A model generated the notes under the pieces. That model was given only the letters and a program-made list of their open reading frames with translations, was not told where the DNA came from and searched no databases. DNA of 64,000 nt from Lunularia cruciata (taxonomy: Eukaryota > Streptophyta > Marchantiopsida > Lunulariales > Lunulariaceae): the NCBI GenBank assembly GCA_948567375.1, contig OX419759.1:47903493-47967492 (forward strand), in the 5' to 3' direction. Positions 35,984-48,689 of this stretch are shown one piece after another. How positions within the stretch are numbered: the first letter of the stretch is position 1; every line of letters starts with the position of its first letter. A program made the translations under genes and the position numbers.

Positions 35984-38404
35984 ATATGTACTACCCTTCC
36001 TAGAAGGCATGCCATCTAAGAAGTCTTGTTTGCAGTCAAATATCTTTGGTTTTTATTCCATGCTACTCGTGGCACTTAGGACTGATCAGATCCATTGTTG
36101 GGCTAGTCTACACCTTCAAAATCCAATTTTAAACCTCTCCATAGGATTCAAACAACTCAAGCTTCTACTTTATGATTTGCACCACTACTTGTGCAAGGCC
36201 ATTTGGTGCTAGGAGACTAAGTACATATAGATTAATCAGATTAGACTTTCTTTTGCATACAAAGTTGCATGGAAAAGTGGACTCTATGATTATCAATCCA
36301 AAGCCTTAAATAAAATGTGTACTCTTACTCCACTTTTCTCCTAATTTTCTCTTATGGCTTAGTGGGGTCCTTGCCAAACCTAACTACTCCAAAACTACCA
36401 ATGAAGGTCTTAATTCCTATCTTTTCCTATTGCAATTGCACTCTTTGACATTCTATGCACTTATCTTGTGTATGATCAAGTGCTACAACAAGAAGCAAGA
36501 TGGTGAGGAGGAAGTTGATTTGAGTGGTTCCAATTTTCCCATAGCCATCCATACATACTTGAATCAAGAAAGCATATAGTAAAAGGACTTCCCATAGTTT
36601 ATCATCCAAACTGGAGGATCCGAGTAAGAGATCTTGTAATTCCTGTAGTAGCGCATGAAAATTTAGTTATGTACTTAGGCATGAACAAATCTCCCATGTA
36701 TCTATTTGTTTCCAAGACCATGCAAGACTAATGGTACCAAGCAATACCTTGTTGTGTTGGTTGTCCCTTAGCTTCCAAGGTCCCACACCAGTTGCCCCTG
36801 CACTCTTCAAGATGGAGTCAACCAAATTGTAAGCACCTCTAGATGGCCTTCCTTGAGGCCTTAGACTGGAACTGAAGGAAAGAATTTATTGGGAAATACC
36901 CTGTTCAAGACAAATGCATCATTTCTCATATGGCAAGAAGCAATGCTGCTGACCCACAGTGCAAACCAGCCCTGTAGGAGTGCGGGAAACCATGAACATG
37001 TTGGAGAGTTGCTTGAATCTGTGGTATGCTACCAAGTATCCCGTAGTTTTCTAATCTGCAGTATACCTCAGCACACTGGCTGGGCTCACAAGAAGTTAAA
37101 GAAGACAATACATTCAATCCCTTTTGACATGACATCTATAATACCCAATTCATGTACCTCATACAGCAAGCCAACATGTGGGGTTGCTGCCTAAGTAGGA
37201 CATTGGAGTTGGTACTTATTGATAGGTTCATCTTTGTTTGGTATCCCATGCATCTTCAAGGATTATCCCGGGAGGGATCTTACATGACCTTCTACCGAAT
37301 TAGTGCCCAATTCTTCTTCCTTGTAAATAGAAACAAGAAGAACTGGTAAACTTTCACGTTCTGTTTTTAGGCTTGCCTGGAGTTCATGCACTTAGGAGAG
37401 GGCTATGCCATGGGGGGAAAAAGGTCTTTTAAGAGAGTACCCAATTGGGAGCAAGAATCATGTGCGCAAAATAAACATCTGTGAGCCAATATATAACATA
37501 AAGACTAAAAGAAGAAAGAGACTATGGGAATGTATAGTAGTTAGAAGTAAGGAGCATTTAAGGATTTAGAAATGCATTGACATGATAGGTTATGTACATC
37601 TAGAAGAGAACATGTAAGGGAAGAAAGACACTTGATATTTATGGTGTGGGCTACAAAAGAGGTGGCTGCCTCAATTAGTCCAGTGATTAGGGTAGACAGG
37701 AAATTAGGTTTACCAAAACTATTTAAAGGGAGTGTCCCCTCTTGTGAGATCAATCTTTGAGCACAAATAGGTGATAGTGGAAGATTCCCCAAGAAGAAGA
37801 GAGACTTAACAAAGTTGTGAAAGTAGATACATATGCCTCCTTTTTATCCGCGGTAGAGGTTGACCACTGTAAATATGGGAATTGGTTGGCCTTTTCCCAA
37901 TGGGGCTGTAACATTTCTTTACACCTCAAGGTAAATGGGGCCAAGCTTAATATAAAAACCATAAAATTCATATTCTAACTTTGTGTATGATGTGAATGAA
38001 TAACTGCATCTCTTGAAAATTATGTGGTTTGTGTTATGAATCAGTGATCCTTGGTTACTCGTCTCACTTATCATGTAAGGAAAAGGTTGTATTGGGAACT
38101 ACCCTTCAAATGCATTACCTAATTACTAAGTGACATACCACGGAGGCAGAAGGGTTTGCGGGGGTGACAGACCCTCAAGCTGTCCTTGAGGGTAAGTGTC
38201 TATGGGAGATTCCTTAGTGGAATTACAAGCAGCTATGGGAATCTTGACTACAATTCCTCTCCAAGCCAAGTAAATGTTCTGTCGTGCAAGGATTGTACCA
38301 TTGCTCCCTTTCCTCACATAGCATCCTGTATTCCGTACTATGGGCATGGACTAACCCGCAGATACTCTGTCAAGGGTGGAGTGAGGGGAAGGATATTATT
38401 GACA
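35984..38404. other. Unassigned spacer
   Basis: I see no supported gene. A perfect 10-bp hairpin ACCCTCAAG...CTTGAGGGT lies near 38171-38193. The region 36889-37194 has overlapping open frames on both strands without recognisable domains. Confidence 0.3.
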
Positions 38405-40975
38405 GAAGAAGGAAAAAAAATGCAGGCACAAGTAGCCCCAAACCCCCAAAGTTACAACAACAAGGTCACCAGCCAAGGAAGTGCTGGTTATCAATGAGTG
38501 TCAAAATATGGGCAGCAAAATGGAGACTACTCGAATAATGGATGTGATGGAATTGGTGGGAGAGGACGAGCCTTTAATTCCACAAAGGGAGTTTACAATT
38601 TTGGATCTACTAGAGGAAAAGATGAGTCAGATAAGTCCCCATAAATTGGGAGTGCAACATTGCAAGTTGGGAAACAACTGGACCTTTTGTGGGAGCCAAG
38701 ATTGCTATGGTACTCAAAAGTATGGATGAGAGTACAGAAGGGAAGTGGCTCCAGAAGCAGGAATAGGCCAGGGGCCCAGGCAGTTTTTCAAGGTCTTCCT
38801 TCATCTTTGTGATCTCCTTATCTCAAGGTTCTATGTCTTTATTGCACTCTTCCTCCGTTAATCTATCCCAAGCATAAGGGTTCTTACCTCTGCTTGTGCT
38901 CTTCTTATCTCCGCATCATGCTTCGCACATCTCTCCTTTTAGATTCTTCCCCATTTTGCAGTCTTTTCCTCATGAGCTCGACAGGCCGCCTTCTCATGAT
39001 CAACTTCTTCTCTTACCTTAGTAATCCTCTGACAATTTTTTGCCCTTCTCAGCCTGCATCATGTGTAGTATACCATTTCCAAAAAATTTAGAATTCTAAC
39101 CTGATCATATCCTTTTATAACAGATTCTTCAAAGGCGATATTACAAGTATCATGCTAAACCAGGCGCCGAAACCACCCAAAGATTTCATAAAGCCGACGT
39201 GCAACACGTCATAATACCAATGATATATCTTTGATAATATCAGTCAACAGATTGTAGACTGATATTATAAGATTTGGTAAAGGATAAAGACCATGAAAGG
39301 AAGAAGAAAGTAATCGGATCCATATCACGGCCTTATTGTCATCGGATTTAAGATCAATCTGACATTTGATTTGTTGAATGTTCTCAAAGTTGATAGTTCA
39401 CACCTGTGTGACTGTCAGTGCCTGAACATCTTCTGCAACCAGAATAATATACCTCGTTGCTCGAAATGAGATTTGCTCAGGGTGTATATGTACATTAATT
39501 AAATAACATTCGTAAATGGTAGCTCTTGCTTGAGCTCAGATTTGCCTAATTAAGTATACGCTCCACCAGGTCGGTCTAGGAAGCATAAAATGTTTAAATT
39601 TTATTTTAGTTTGAAGGACGAAGAAACATTAAAAGTTAGATCGATAAACAAGTGCTGTTTTGTCTAAGGTTTGAAATCTCGTTTGGATCAGGTTTAAGGT
39701 CTAAGGTTTAGATCAACATCTACGCCAGTTTCTATCGTGCGACTGCGCGCTGGAGCGAATAGAGTGCCTCATTAACCCCCGACAGTCTGAAAAGTGAAAA
39801 GATGATTTCCCTACCATATCCTGATGGAGACGGAGAACGGCCGTGGAAGCTTATAACATGGATGAGCAGAACAGATGCAGAGGACACGGAATAAATGGGA
39901 GCACAACTGTGTCCTTGCTTCAATGATTACATTCTAAAAGCATGTTCCGTTCAATTACATAGGAAGGTTTTGCTCCGTTTCCAAACCTGAAAACGCGACA
40001 TCTGATTCTCTTCGATACCAATGTATTCGGATGGCGCGGGAAACACTTCTTAAACGAAAAGCAAAGAGTACGCAGATACCACAGAAATGAAGAACTTGCT
40101 GCCAGGATTCTGCCTAAACTTGGAGTCCACGTCCTGCTTTCTGTCACAAGCTAGATGGTTAGTTATTGCAGCGTCGCTGAAGAGGGAAGTCTTAACTTGG
40201 AATAAGATCTAGCTCGGGGTGCCGGTTATCCATCCAGATAGTGGCGGAATAGAGTTTCTTTTGTTTTAGACGATAGTCGTATCCGTAGAGGAAGAACGTG
40301 GGAACTTAGGAGTGGAGAACTGCATGCAACTCTTTCACAAAGATAGGTACGTCGAAATCTCATTGGTACATCAGAAACTTGCTATCAGTGACTAATGATG
40401 TTATTTATGAGCGGACTATCTTTGATGGAAAATGCAGGAAGGTATTCCAATTTGCCATCAGTTAATAATGATGGTATTAATGACCTCACCATATTTGATG
40501 CAAAATGAATGAAGGTATTACCTCAGTAAGAAGAGGACAGTCCTAAATAGGAAAGTATTATGTTGGATTTGAGCTCGGAGGACCGGTTCATTCAGATTCA
40601 GGCAGTGGGGGAATGGAGGTCCTTTACAATCCTAAGAATAGAACGGACCTGTCAGCCATTCATTAGTTGTAGAAAAAACCAACCTACATTGCTTATTTCT
40701 ACAGCTAATGAATGACGAATGTGCGACATCTAGGGTGTTGATTCACATACCCTATTCGCCTTTGTGCAGCGTGGATCGACCGTCGGTTGGCGGTGGCCTC
40801 CTCTCTACTAATTGTTAACCAGTGTAACACTCCCACTAACCTCTCATCTTTGTTGTGCGCGCTACTCCATATCCTACCAGTTTCTCCAATTCGGTAAGCT
40901 GTCAGTTTTTCTGAATTCTGCACAATTTCCTTGCAACAAATGCTTGTACCCCTGTCGGTCATCTGTTGTCCAATG

Positions 40976-41080
40976 TCTGTTCTGCTAATCATGACGGGGA
41001 CTAAAGAATCGTGGCTCAAGTTCTCTTGTTAGTGTTAGTAAGAAAGAAATGAACTGGTCCTAAAGAATCGGAGAGTGGGT
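40976..41080. other. Filler replacing the LBD coding region in the left arm
   Basis: Homology with the right arm is present up to and including an ATG at 40973-40975, which corresponds to the LBD start codon. It resumes at GAGTTTCTGTAGCTG (41082). In between are about 105 bp with no match to the 1.45 kb at 47894-49343. Confidence 0.75.
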
Positions 41081-41415
41081 AGAGTTTCTGTAGCTGTGAA
41101 TCGTAATGCACACTTACAGAATTGAAATCATTCTGGATTGTACAGCGCCTGATAGGTCTCAAGTGCAAGACTATTGGATACCCCATTCATTGAATCGAAG
41201 ACCCTCTTCAGTTTAGAAATGTTCCTCTACAATGTGGTATATCCTATTTTGCGGATGTAACTTGTGACTTATCCGTCCTGAAATCTGAGCACGAGCTTCC
41301 CCTTTTTGTATAAGGTACAATTTTACATAGAAATCATGGAACAAAGTATTAATGGGCTGAGTTTTAATGATTATTCACTCACTAAAGCGATAACCATTTG
41401 AAGAGCTACCACCCA

Positions 41416-41485
41416 AAGAAGGGCATGGGACAGAATTGTGCAAACGAGAAAGTCCATTCGTTTTGCACAATCCTGTGGCGATGGA
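41416..41485 (+). other. Hairpin at the inner end of the left arm
   Basis: AAGAAGGGCATGGGACAG and CATTCGTTTTGCACAATC mark the two sides of an imperfect stem. It is the counterpart of the better-paired hairpin at 47485-47560. Confidence 0.6.
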
Positions 41486-43790
41486 GCGGTCTAATGTTAG
41501 GGCCAGCATACTAGCAGTTCAATGATATCCTCCGACAGATGCAATAAGATTGCACGGCAGGATTGGATTTCAGCTATGCATGTTAGATTTATCCCTAGCA
41601 AATGCAAATTATTGTTGGGGGATCACAGTTCAAGTCTTTTGATCTACTTTCGGACAATTTATCTTGAAGATCCATCCTCTTTCTGAAGACATAAATGGAG
41701 CGCTGTGTGCACCTGCAGTGCCGCAACATAACGGGTACAAGGAGTTTGCATCAACGTTCAATTGATGCAAACTGATGATGATAGCTGATGTGCAAGTTCA
41801 GACAATCAGTCTGGACATTCCAGTGCCTATCTAGTTCTCAACTGTAATCTGTTACAACAAGTTGGGTTAAAGTTCAATAAACATCTGAGCATCTTTCAAT
41901 GAATTTTCCCAGAAATATTGAGTGATTCTAGATTCCTGGATATGGATATCTTTGAATACAGATTTCTAATTTCAAAGCTTAGATAAACATAATCGAGGCT
42001 TTAGAAGAACCCTGACTTTAGAAGCATCAGCCACCTGCAAATTCAACCAAGCAGCTACAGTATTTCTATGAATATTTTGACTATGGACGAAAAAGACATC
42101 GACGGTATAGGATATACCCAGGCTTATGGTGACTTGAGGTGTGAAGGAAAAAAAAAAAAACTAAAATATTAGTATTTCAACGTGATTCTGAACGAAAAGA
42201 AAAAGACGGAAACGGGTCAACATCTCACTACTAAATACTCACTAACAGATGAACTGGAAACAGCATAATAGTCCTTAATAGCTAAAGGTACAGCATTTCG
42301 CTTCTCATCGAGCCATCCTGGACATCAATCTATGCGTACTTACTCGACGATTTCAAGTTGAGCAATCTAAGTTCAGTGAGGTTTTGATTCTGATATGGTA
42401 AATACTTTTTGTGATTGCATCCAGGCTAAGAAGTCTAGCATTTCTTCTCCGGGTCTTTGAATCCACCATAAAGAGAGGACTGCACATGGCAAGTCCCGCC
42501 ATTGAATTTTTCAGCGCGAATACGACTGAAGGTCCACATAAAATGAGGCACCTTCAGGATCCAACGTGCATCATCGACATCTTCAAGGGGCAATTTCAAG
42601 ACAACACTCCCAATGAGAACGTGAGTTAGAAATAAGGCGAATACATCTGACTGCTGACTAGAAATCTCGTTGCACTTGCTTCTTCTGAGCCCTTCTAAAA
42701 ATTGTGAGACTTCCATTTTAATTTGCCAGATTGGGTGAATTTCATGCAGACTAAAGAGTTGCGTTGTTCTGCTAGATTCCTTGTGTCTGGATTAAAGAGA
42801 AGGCTGGTTATAGCACGTTCAATCCTGCAGGGTTTTAAAGTGAAGACAGCTGAACGTGTGGGAAAGTCTGCGTATGGAATCTTTAACCAGCAGGCGCTAC
42901 TCAAGAGGAGGAATGTCCGATCTGAAAAGAAGTATCTGGTTTGAAATTCGCATTCTTTTGAGATTTGGACTCATTTGGAGTGTCAATACCATTTCTGAGC
43001 TCCTTGATTCTAGTACGCACGGACATTTCGAGCTTTGAATGTAGTTAGTCTCCGAAAAGTAGACGGAGGATTTGTTTCCCTAGTGTTAGGTAAAACTGCT
43101 AAGAACAAAATAGCAATAAAGAACTGCTGATATGAGAGGGACAGTTTTACCTCTATTTCCTTTCGTCGTTCATTTTCAAACGGTTCAGATGAACTATAAA
43201 ATTTGATTCAAAAGGTTATGGATAACGTCACCATTTCATAAAATTTAATATCCTTGCAGAGACAAGGAAGGCATGTTCAACCAAATCAAGAAAACTTCCT
43301 CGATTCATGAATGGAAGTATTGTAAATGGATGAGATCAATTCCAATAGGCTTTCAATCGAGCAATAGCTAATTCGGAGGATTAAATTTCAGAACAGCTAT
43401 CTACAAGGTCGAGTAAAACAATCATGTTTCGATTCGAATTAGCTCTTTTATCATTTCCATGCTCGGAATGCAGTGAGATCATAAATTTCTCTCGTGTTCG
43501 ATATGTCCATATAGTTTTAACGTCTTGATGATTCCTAACTTTAGCTACAAGTCTGATATATCTCTTCGTTTCAAACATTAAACATTTCGTGTGCACCATG
43601 ATCCTCTAGAAATACATCGACTAATGGCAAAAGTTTGATATCCGCCACGAACTGGCCGGGCAATGAAGCTTGACATCAAGATTCGTTGGAATACCCAATA
43701 AGAAGCTGAATTTGGTTTAATGGTACTTTGTACCATTAGCATCCTCATTTTGTATATGTACTTTGTACATGATTGTGTCTTGACTCAAGT
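41486..43790. other. Spacer of the inverted repeat, left part
   Basis: Plus frames at 42411-42629 and 42741-42941 could be exons: a GTGAGT donor at about 42620 and a TGCAG acceptor just before 42750 would join them in frame (the second reads RRLVIARSILQGFKVKTAER). I do not recognise the product. The rest holds no supported gene. Confidence 0.2.
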
Positions 43791-44646
43791 TTAGAAAAAG
43801 TCCGTGGAAATCATTTGCTTGAACTCCGTGATGTCGATCACGCAGTTACCATCATCATCGACTCAAGCTCTTGTCTTCGGACATCCCCATGTCCAATAGA
43901 ATAGTTTGCAGTTCTTTACTTGTGATAAATCCATCGCCGTTCTTATCGAACACTCTAAATGCTTCTAATATTGTCTCTTCCTCGTCAGCTGTTTGCAATT
44001 CATCCTGTGTGCATGAATTTTGCCTTCAACGAAAGATTGATATAGGGTACAAAACTCGTCAAAGACAACTTTGCGGCCGCCGTTGTGATCTACCGTTCCC
44101 AGCATAGAACCTGCTTCTTCTTCAGACATTTCGAACCCTAATCGACCATGAAGTAAATCATCTGAGCAAATCAACCCGTCTTGATTCTCGACGAATTTCT
44201 GGAACACTTTCCTCATCTCGGAAATCTCAAGATTTGAATCACACTCGTTGTCGAACGCATTCTCCGAGCTTCTGGCCTTAACATCACTATGTGCAGGAGC
44301 GCTCTCGTTACTGCGAGCAGAGCTACCCTTTTCTATAGCTGGAGAAAAAAGAATCCTCTTTGCCTGAATTGGAGTCTATACTTGTAAGATCATGAGCACC
44401 GTTGTCGTTCTGAGCATTGCATTCCTCTAGTATAGCAGGAAGAGATGTCTCGACTGCACTGTTACCGAAACGGAGATACTCAGTTCTCAACAGATTGCTA
44501 GTGGCTTCTCTCTTCTGATTCTCTGGTGCTGCAATTGCTTCCAAGATCCATGTAAAATCCAAGAGAGGCAGAGTTGAGTGTGAACTGAATCCTCTTTGAG
44601 TTCCTGTTAAGAGCGTCATTTGAACACTTGCCGTATCCGTAATCAC
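43791..44646 (-). pseudogene. Calmodulin-like EF-hand protein (CML) pseudogene
   Basis: The minus strand reads an N-terminal extension (44323-44646, then about 35 more residues to 44217), followed by EF-hand motifs. EF1 is FVENQDGLICSDDLL, with Val at the first Ca2+ ligand. EF2 is VDHNGGRKVVFDEF, with Gly and Arg where Asp-Gly is usual. EF3 is DKNGDGFITSKEL, a complete loop. EF4 is DDDGNCVIDITEF. MGMSEDKSLS between EF3 and EF4 is typical of plant CMLs. Three frameshifts (about 44330 in a T-run, about 44005 between EF2 and EF3, about 43875 before EF4) and a small deletion before EF4 rule out a full product. No intron is visible. In the family these proteins sense Ca2+. Confidence 0.82.
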
Positions 44647-44649
44647 TTC

Positions 44650-46004
44650 AGGCAGCTACGAAGCCTGAAATGACAGCGTAAACAGAGTTGAGTTCCAACG
44701 AGAACAAAGAGTAAAATCGTGGTGACAAACAGTCGATTTTTCGACCCTGGTCGTTCAATTGCTGCTTGGGAAACAGATCAATCACGAGGGTGAACACTGA
44801 AAGGTTTGAGGCGTTCGAAATTTATTCAGCGCCAATGCATGACAGACGCTTTGTGTTCCGTTTTAGAAAGAGAAGTAGCGAGTGACGAGCTTAGCTTAGT
44901 TCGATCGACCCCCTTGAAGAAGGTACGTGACTAAGTAATGAAAGAGAAGAAACGCCTGAGATATAATTTGCTCTCGAGAGGTCTCCATTATAAGTATTAG
45001 ACGTGAACGAGTGAGAGGTAACTCTAAGAGACAATGCCTACTGAACTGGAAATCGGAAACAGCAGGGGCACTGTGAACGACTTTGGCACGCATGAGGCGA
45101 CAACGCGCAGGCGGGGTCCGCAAGCTGGTGGTTTTCATCAGAAATATCCATGGGGTACGAGAATTCACCATCCTTTGACTAGATATAGGGCCAGTTACGA
45201 TAGAGGGTCAGCAGCCACCTCCCACTGTGGAGATCCACCCGGAGACTCCCTACAACAGCAGTCTTACTCACACGAGCGATTGAACGCTGCAGTTCTGCAA
45301 ACCAGTACGACCCAAAAATACCCACAGTAGAGTAAAATTCTTTGCATTCTTGCTAGGACCCTTTCGACGCGTTTTACGTTGTTATTACAGTGGTAACAAG
45401 CTTGTACTGTAGGAGTTTCTCATACTCTGACAGTCTCATTCTTTCCGCCGTTTTTGTACAACATTGCTCTTCGATTCGGAAGATTCTTCGACAAAGGTGT
45501 TCCGGACAAATTCGCGAGGGATAAGTGACTTCAGTGACCCCTTACGCAGATAACCTGGGCCACCCTCCCCTTCTAATCCTGGGCCTTGTCTTTGGCTATC
45601 ATTGACTCGGACAAAATTTGGTTGCTTACAATTTTTACACTGATAACACACTCATGCTTACTTTTATCTTTATTCCTTTTAGGGTTTGTTCCTTGCAGCT
45701 CCGGTAAAAGTCTTGGTTTTGAGTTTGATCACCGATTAAGCAAATATGATCTGTTTCATCTTCATTGCAAATAGAATTTCACTTACAAAACTTGTTGAAT
45801 TTATAGCCATAATAAAGAGAAGGAAGAAGCAGTAAACGGAGACCCACCCAGATCTTATTATTCTTCCTTCTTTGTGTACTCTTTGACCGTGTTTTCTTCT
45901 GGATTATACATGAAACAGAGTGTGATATCATTATTAAAAACCATGTACATCTGGGCACGAGGCAAATTGGTTTTGGGAATAGTCCAGCGCAGCAGGTGCT
46001 TCTA
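44650..46004. other. Spacer of the inverted repeat, unrecognised frames
   Basis: A 98-codon plus frame (45034-45330) and a 71-codon minus frame (45436-45651, with CKNCKQPNFVRV) are open but match nothing I know. The base composition looks genic rather than transposon-like. No confident annotation. Confidence 0.25.
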
Positions 46005-46365
46005 GCTACGAATTCGACTTAGAACCAACCCTTTGCATGTACATATAGGTGAAGACGCAACTCCCCAACACCCACGGGCACCACACATCTTTGGTACGGA
46101 GATGGTTTGCTTTCCGCCCAAAATAGTCGGTGCTTGACCGAAGGCAACCGGGTTGTTGTTGTTAACCACGAAGTTCATCTGGGCCTCAAGGTAACCGTGG
46201 CCACTGTGGTCAACCTGAACTTTCTCGCAAGAGACTCCGCCCCCAGGGAGATTTGGAGGGAGATTTGGAGGCCCTTCCCCAGCGTGATTGGGAGCGAAGC
46301 CCGATGATTGCCTGAGGATCGCTCCGTGGACACAAGTTCCATGTTTTAAAGGACATCGGGTGATT
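46005..46365 (-). other. Unrecognised exon-like open frame
   Basis: The minus strand is open for about 117 codons between stops: HGTCVHGAILRQSSGFAPN, then PPNLPPNLPGGGVSCEK, VVNNNNPVAFGQAPTILGG and CGARGCWGVASSPICTCK. It is Gly/Cys/Pro-rich and has no start Met at its head, so if real it would be an internal or last exon. The opposite strand also has a 66-codon frame. I do not recognise either. Confidence 0.3.
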
Positions 46366-47484
46366 TAAATGGGAAATTTACGAATTTCTGATCGGACCCC
46401 GAACCACTGTCCGCAAGATTTCTGTTAGGGTATTGTAAAAAAAGACTTTTACATATATGAATAGTACGAATACGAAAAAGAAATTTACTCGTTTATAGTC
46501 CAGGCAGCATTGTTTGGAAGAAATTTCTATTTCAATGGTGGGTTGATGTTTCCGCGTTAGATTAGTTAGAGGTAATTATAATATAATTAATCATTTTAGA
46601 GGGGGAAGAATATTAACTTGTGGAATATTCATTATTTCTTTCTAACTAAAGCTTAGAAACCCATCGGTAAGCCTCAACCTACCATAAAATATAACTAATC
46701 ATCTTTCTTCTTCTGATCTAGTAAGGGTGGATGTAATCCGGGTACCATAAAATATCCCTTATTGCATACTCTTATCACGTCCATAAAATTTTTCCTCAAG
46801 TACTGTACATATAGTTACAGCTTTTCTAAATTACCCCCCTATCCCTTAGATTGAATTGTTGAAAAGTACCTTTCAGAGAGAAGTACATATAGCATTGATA
46901 TAGCATGGAACTATACTAGAGTTTATAGATAACACCTAATATCCAATATCCAATTAGTATCCTGTTAGAGTATTTAGGTTGTACCTTTGAGTAACTCGTT
47001 TATTCGATCAAGATATTTTCTTTATGAAAGTGTAAGATAGGGTATGGATACACATTGCGCAATGCATCAAGAGTGATAGAAGCTTTTTCTTGGACGCAGA
47101 GACACTGAGATACTAGAAGAGATTTTCCAGATCTGAGAGTAAATTGGAACACAATGGGAACAAGGACATATAATATAGATTAGTTGATTTAATGGAGAGA
47201 ATTTATTGATTTGGAAATTCAAGATGATGATTGTTTTCAAATCAAAGGGACTTATAGGATTGTTAATGAGCTAGAGACTATAGAACAAACCATAGTAGAT
47301 GCAGGAGAGAATGATTGGTAGAGCAAGAATAATGATAATGATGTAGAATGTATATCTATGCATCCATCAAAGAGAAATATTTATAGAGACTAATCAATTG
47401 TAGAACCACAAACCAGATGTGGAGTAGATAAATTATGCTACATGAGCAATGTGCTTCAAAGAACAACCGCATTCTCTTGTAGTA
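46366..47484. other. AT-rich spacer
   Basis: No gene or repeat that I can support. It lies just inside the right arm of the inverted repeat. Confidence 0.35.
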
Positions 47485-47560
47485 AAGACGGGCATGGGAC
47501 AGGCTTGTGCAAAACGAATGGAGTCACTCGTTTGGCACAATCCTGCCCCATGCCCTTCTT
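47485..47560. ncRNA. 36-bp-arm hairpin, possible small-RNA precursor
   Basis: The arms 47485-47520 and 47525-47560 pair at 31 of 36 positions around a GAGT loop. GGCATGGGACAGG on one arm and CCTGCCCCATGCC on the other resemble the P-loop-derived sequence and the CCCATGCC end of the plant miR482/2118 superfamily, but with inserted bases. The loop is very short for a plant miRNA precursor. A MITE-like terminus is an alternative. Confidence 0.3.
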
Positions 47561-48689
47561 GGGGTGGTACCTCGTTAAATGGTTATAGCTTTAGAGAGTA
47601 AACAGTCATTGAAACTCAGCCGTTAATAATTTGTTCGATGATTTCTATGTAAAACTGTACCTTATACAAAAAGGGCAAGCTCTTGCTTATGTTTCAGGAC
47701 GGATAAGTCACAAGTCACATCCGCAAATAGGATATACCATCATTGTAAAGGAACATTTCTAAACTGAAGGTGGTCTTCGATTCAATGAATCGGGTATCCA
47801 ATAGTCTTGCAATTGAGACCTATCAGGCGTTGTACAATCCAGAATGATTCCAGTTCTGTAGGTGTGCATTACTATTCACAGCTACAGAAACTCCATCCAT
47901 GGAAGATCAAAAGATATCCACGTCAAAGAATCGTTGATATCCTATGTATCGCGTCGTCTCGGTCGTCTCGGTGGACAACATACACGTTTGTTTTGTATCC
48001 TGTACTCAGCTTCACAGATTGGATTAAATTTTGAAGCTGGAATCAAACACATTCCACAGTGCATCCAATTTCTTACAACTCTATCAACTTTATCTGTGCA
48101 TCATTGATTTTGTTTTCTCGTTTAGCTGGGCACAGCCTGGAATTACATGTAACTTCTCTGCGCATATAATCTCGGCATCCTATATCCAGCACTAGCACTA
48201 ATTCCATGACACTCTGCCTCCATCTCCTACCCACTAAAACACTTCTCACTTGCAGCCACCGTATTAACATTGGACTTTTGTCTGTCCCTGCCAGCTCTAC
48301 CTTAGATGAGATACAAAAGATTTCTGCCGGTGCTTTTGCTCTTCAAAGACTCTGTTAAGCGTCTCCCATGCCTGGAGCCCAATTCCGGTTATCACAGATC
48401 TCTGTTTTGGATTTCTTTCCTGCACTCGAGTTTGAAGTTCATGACTTTCGGTTGTTAAGTCGCATGATGCTGGTGAGATGCATCACACAGAACTTAACCA
48501 AGTGACTTCTTCAAAGCCTCTTTTCTTGGACCCTATACCAGATGGAAACGGGAGCCTTAAGGACCGTGGCACATGCGGACAGGAGACTCCTCCACCAACG
48601 TCGTAGTCGAAATTATCGCCTCTTACTCTCCTCTGATCTGTCTTCTGAAACTCTGTAAAAACTTCTGTGCTGTGTTGAGATCGAACTTC

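Larger units (their letters stand above)
38405..41485 (+). repeat. Large inverted repeat, left arm
   Basis: It is the reverse complement of most of 47485-52775. In the stretches compared by eye (for example 40610-40740 against 49600-49750) identity is roughly 90 percent. Its outer part contains transposon-like sequence (GQQNGDYSNNG frame at about 38500). Its middle carries the 5' flank of the LBD gene, and its inner end carries a hairpin at 41416-41485. The arm lacks the LBD coding region. Confidence 0.85.

Noticed and set aside
40705-41019. 104-codon minus frame in the left arm as a gene
   Set aside because: It overlaps the orphan LBD 5' flank and the filler, has no recognisable domain, and no equivalent full frame exists in the right arm.
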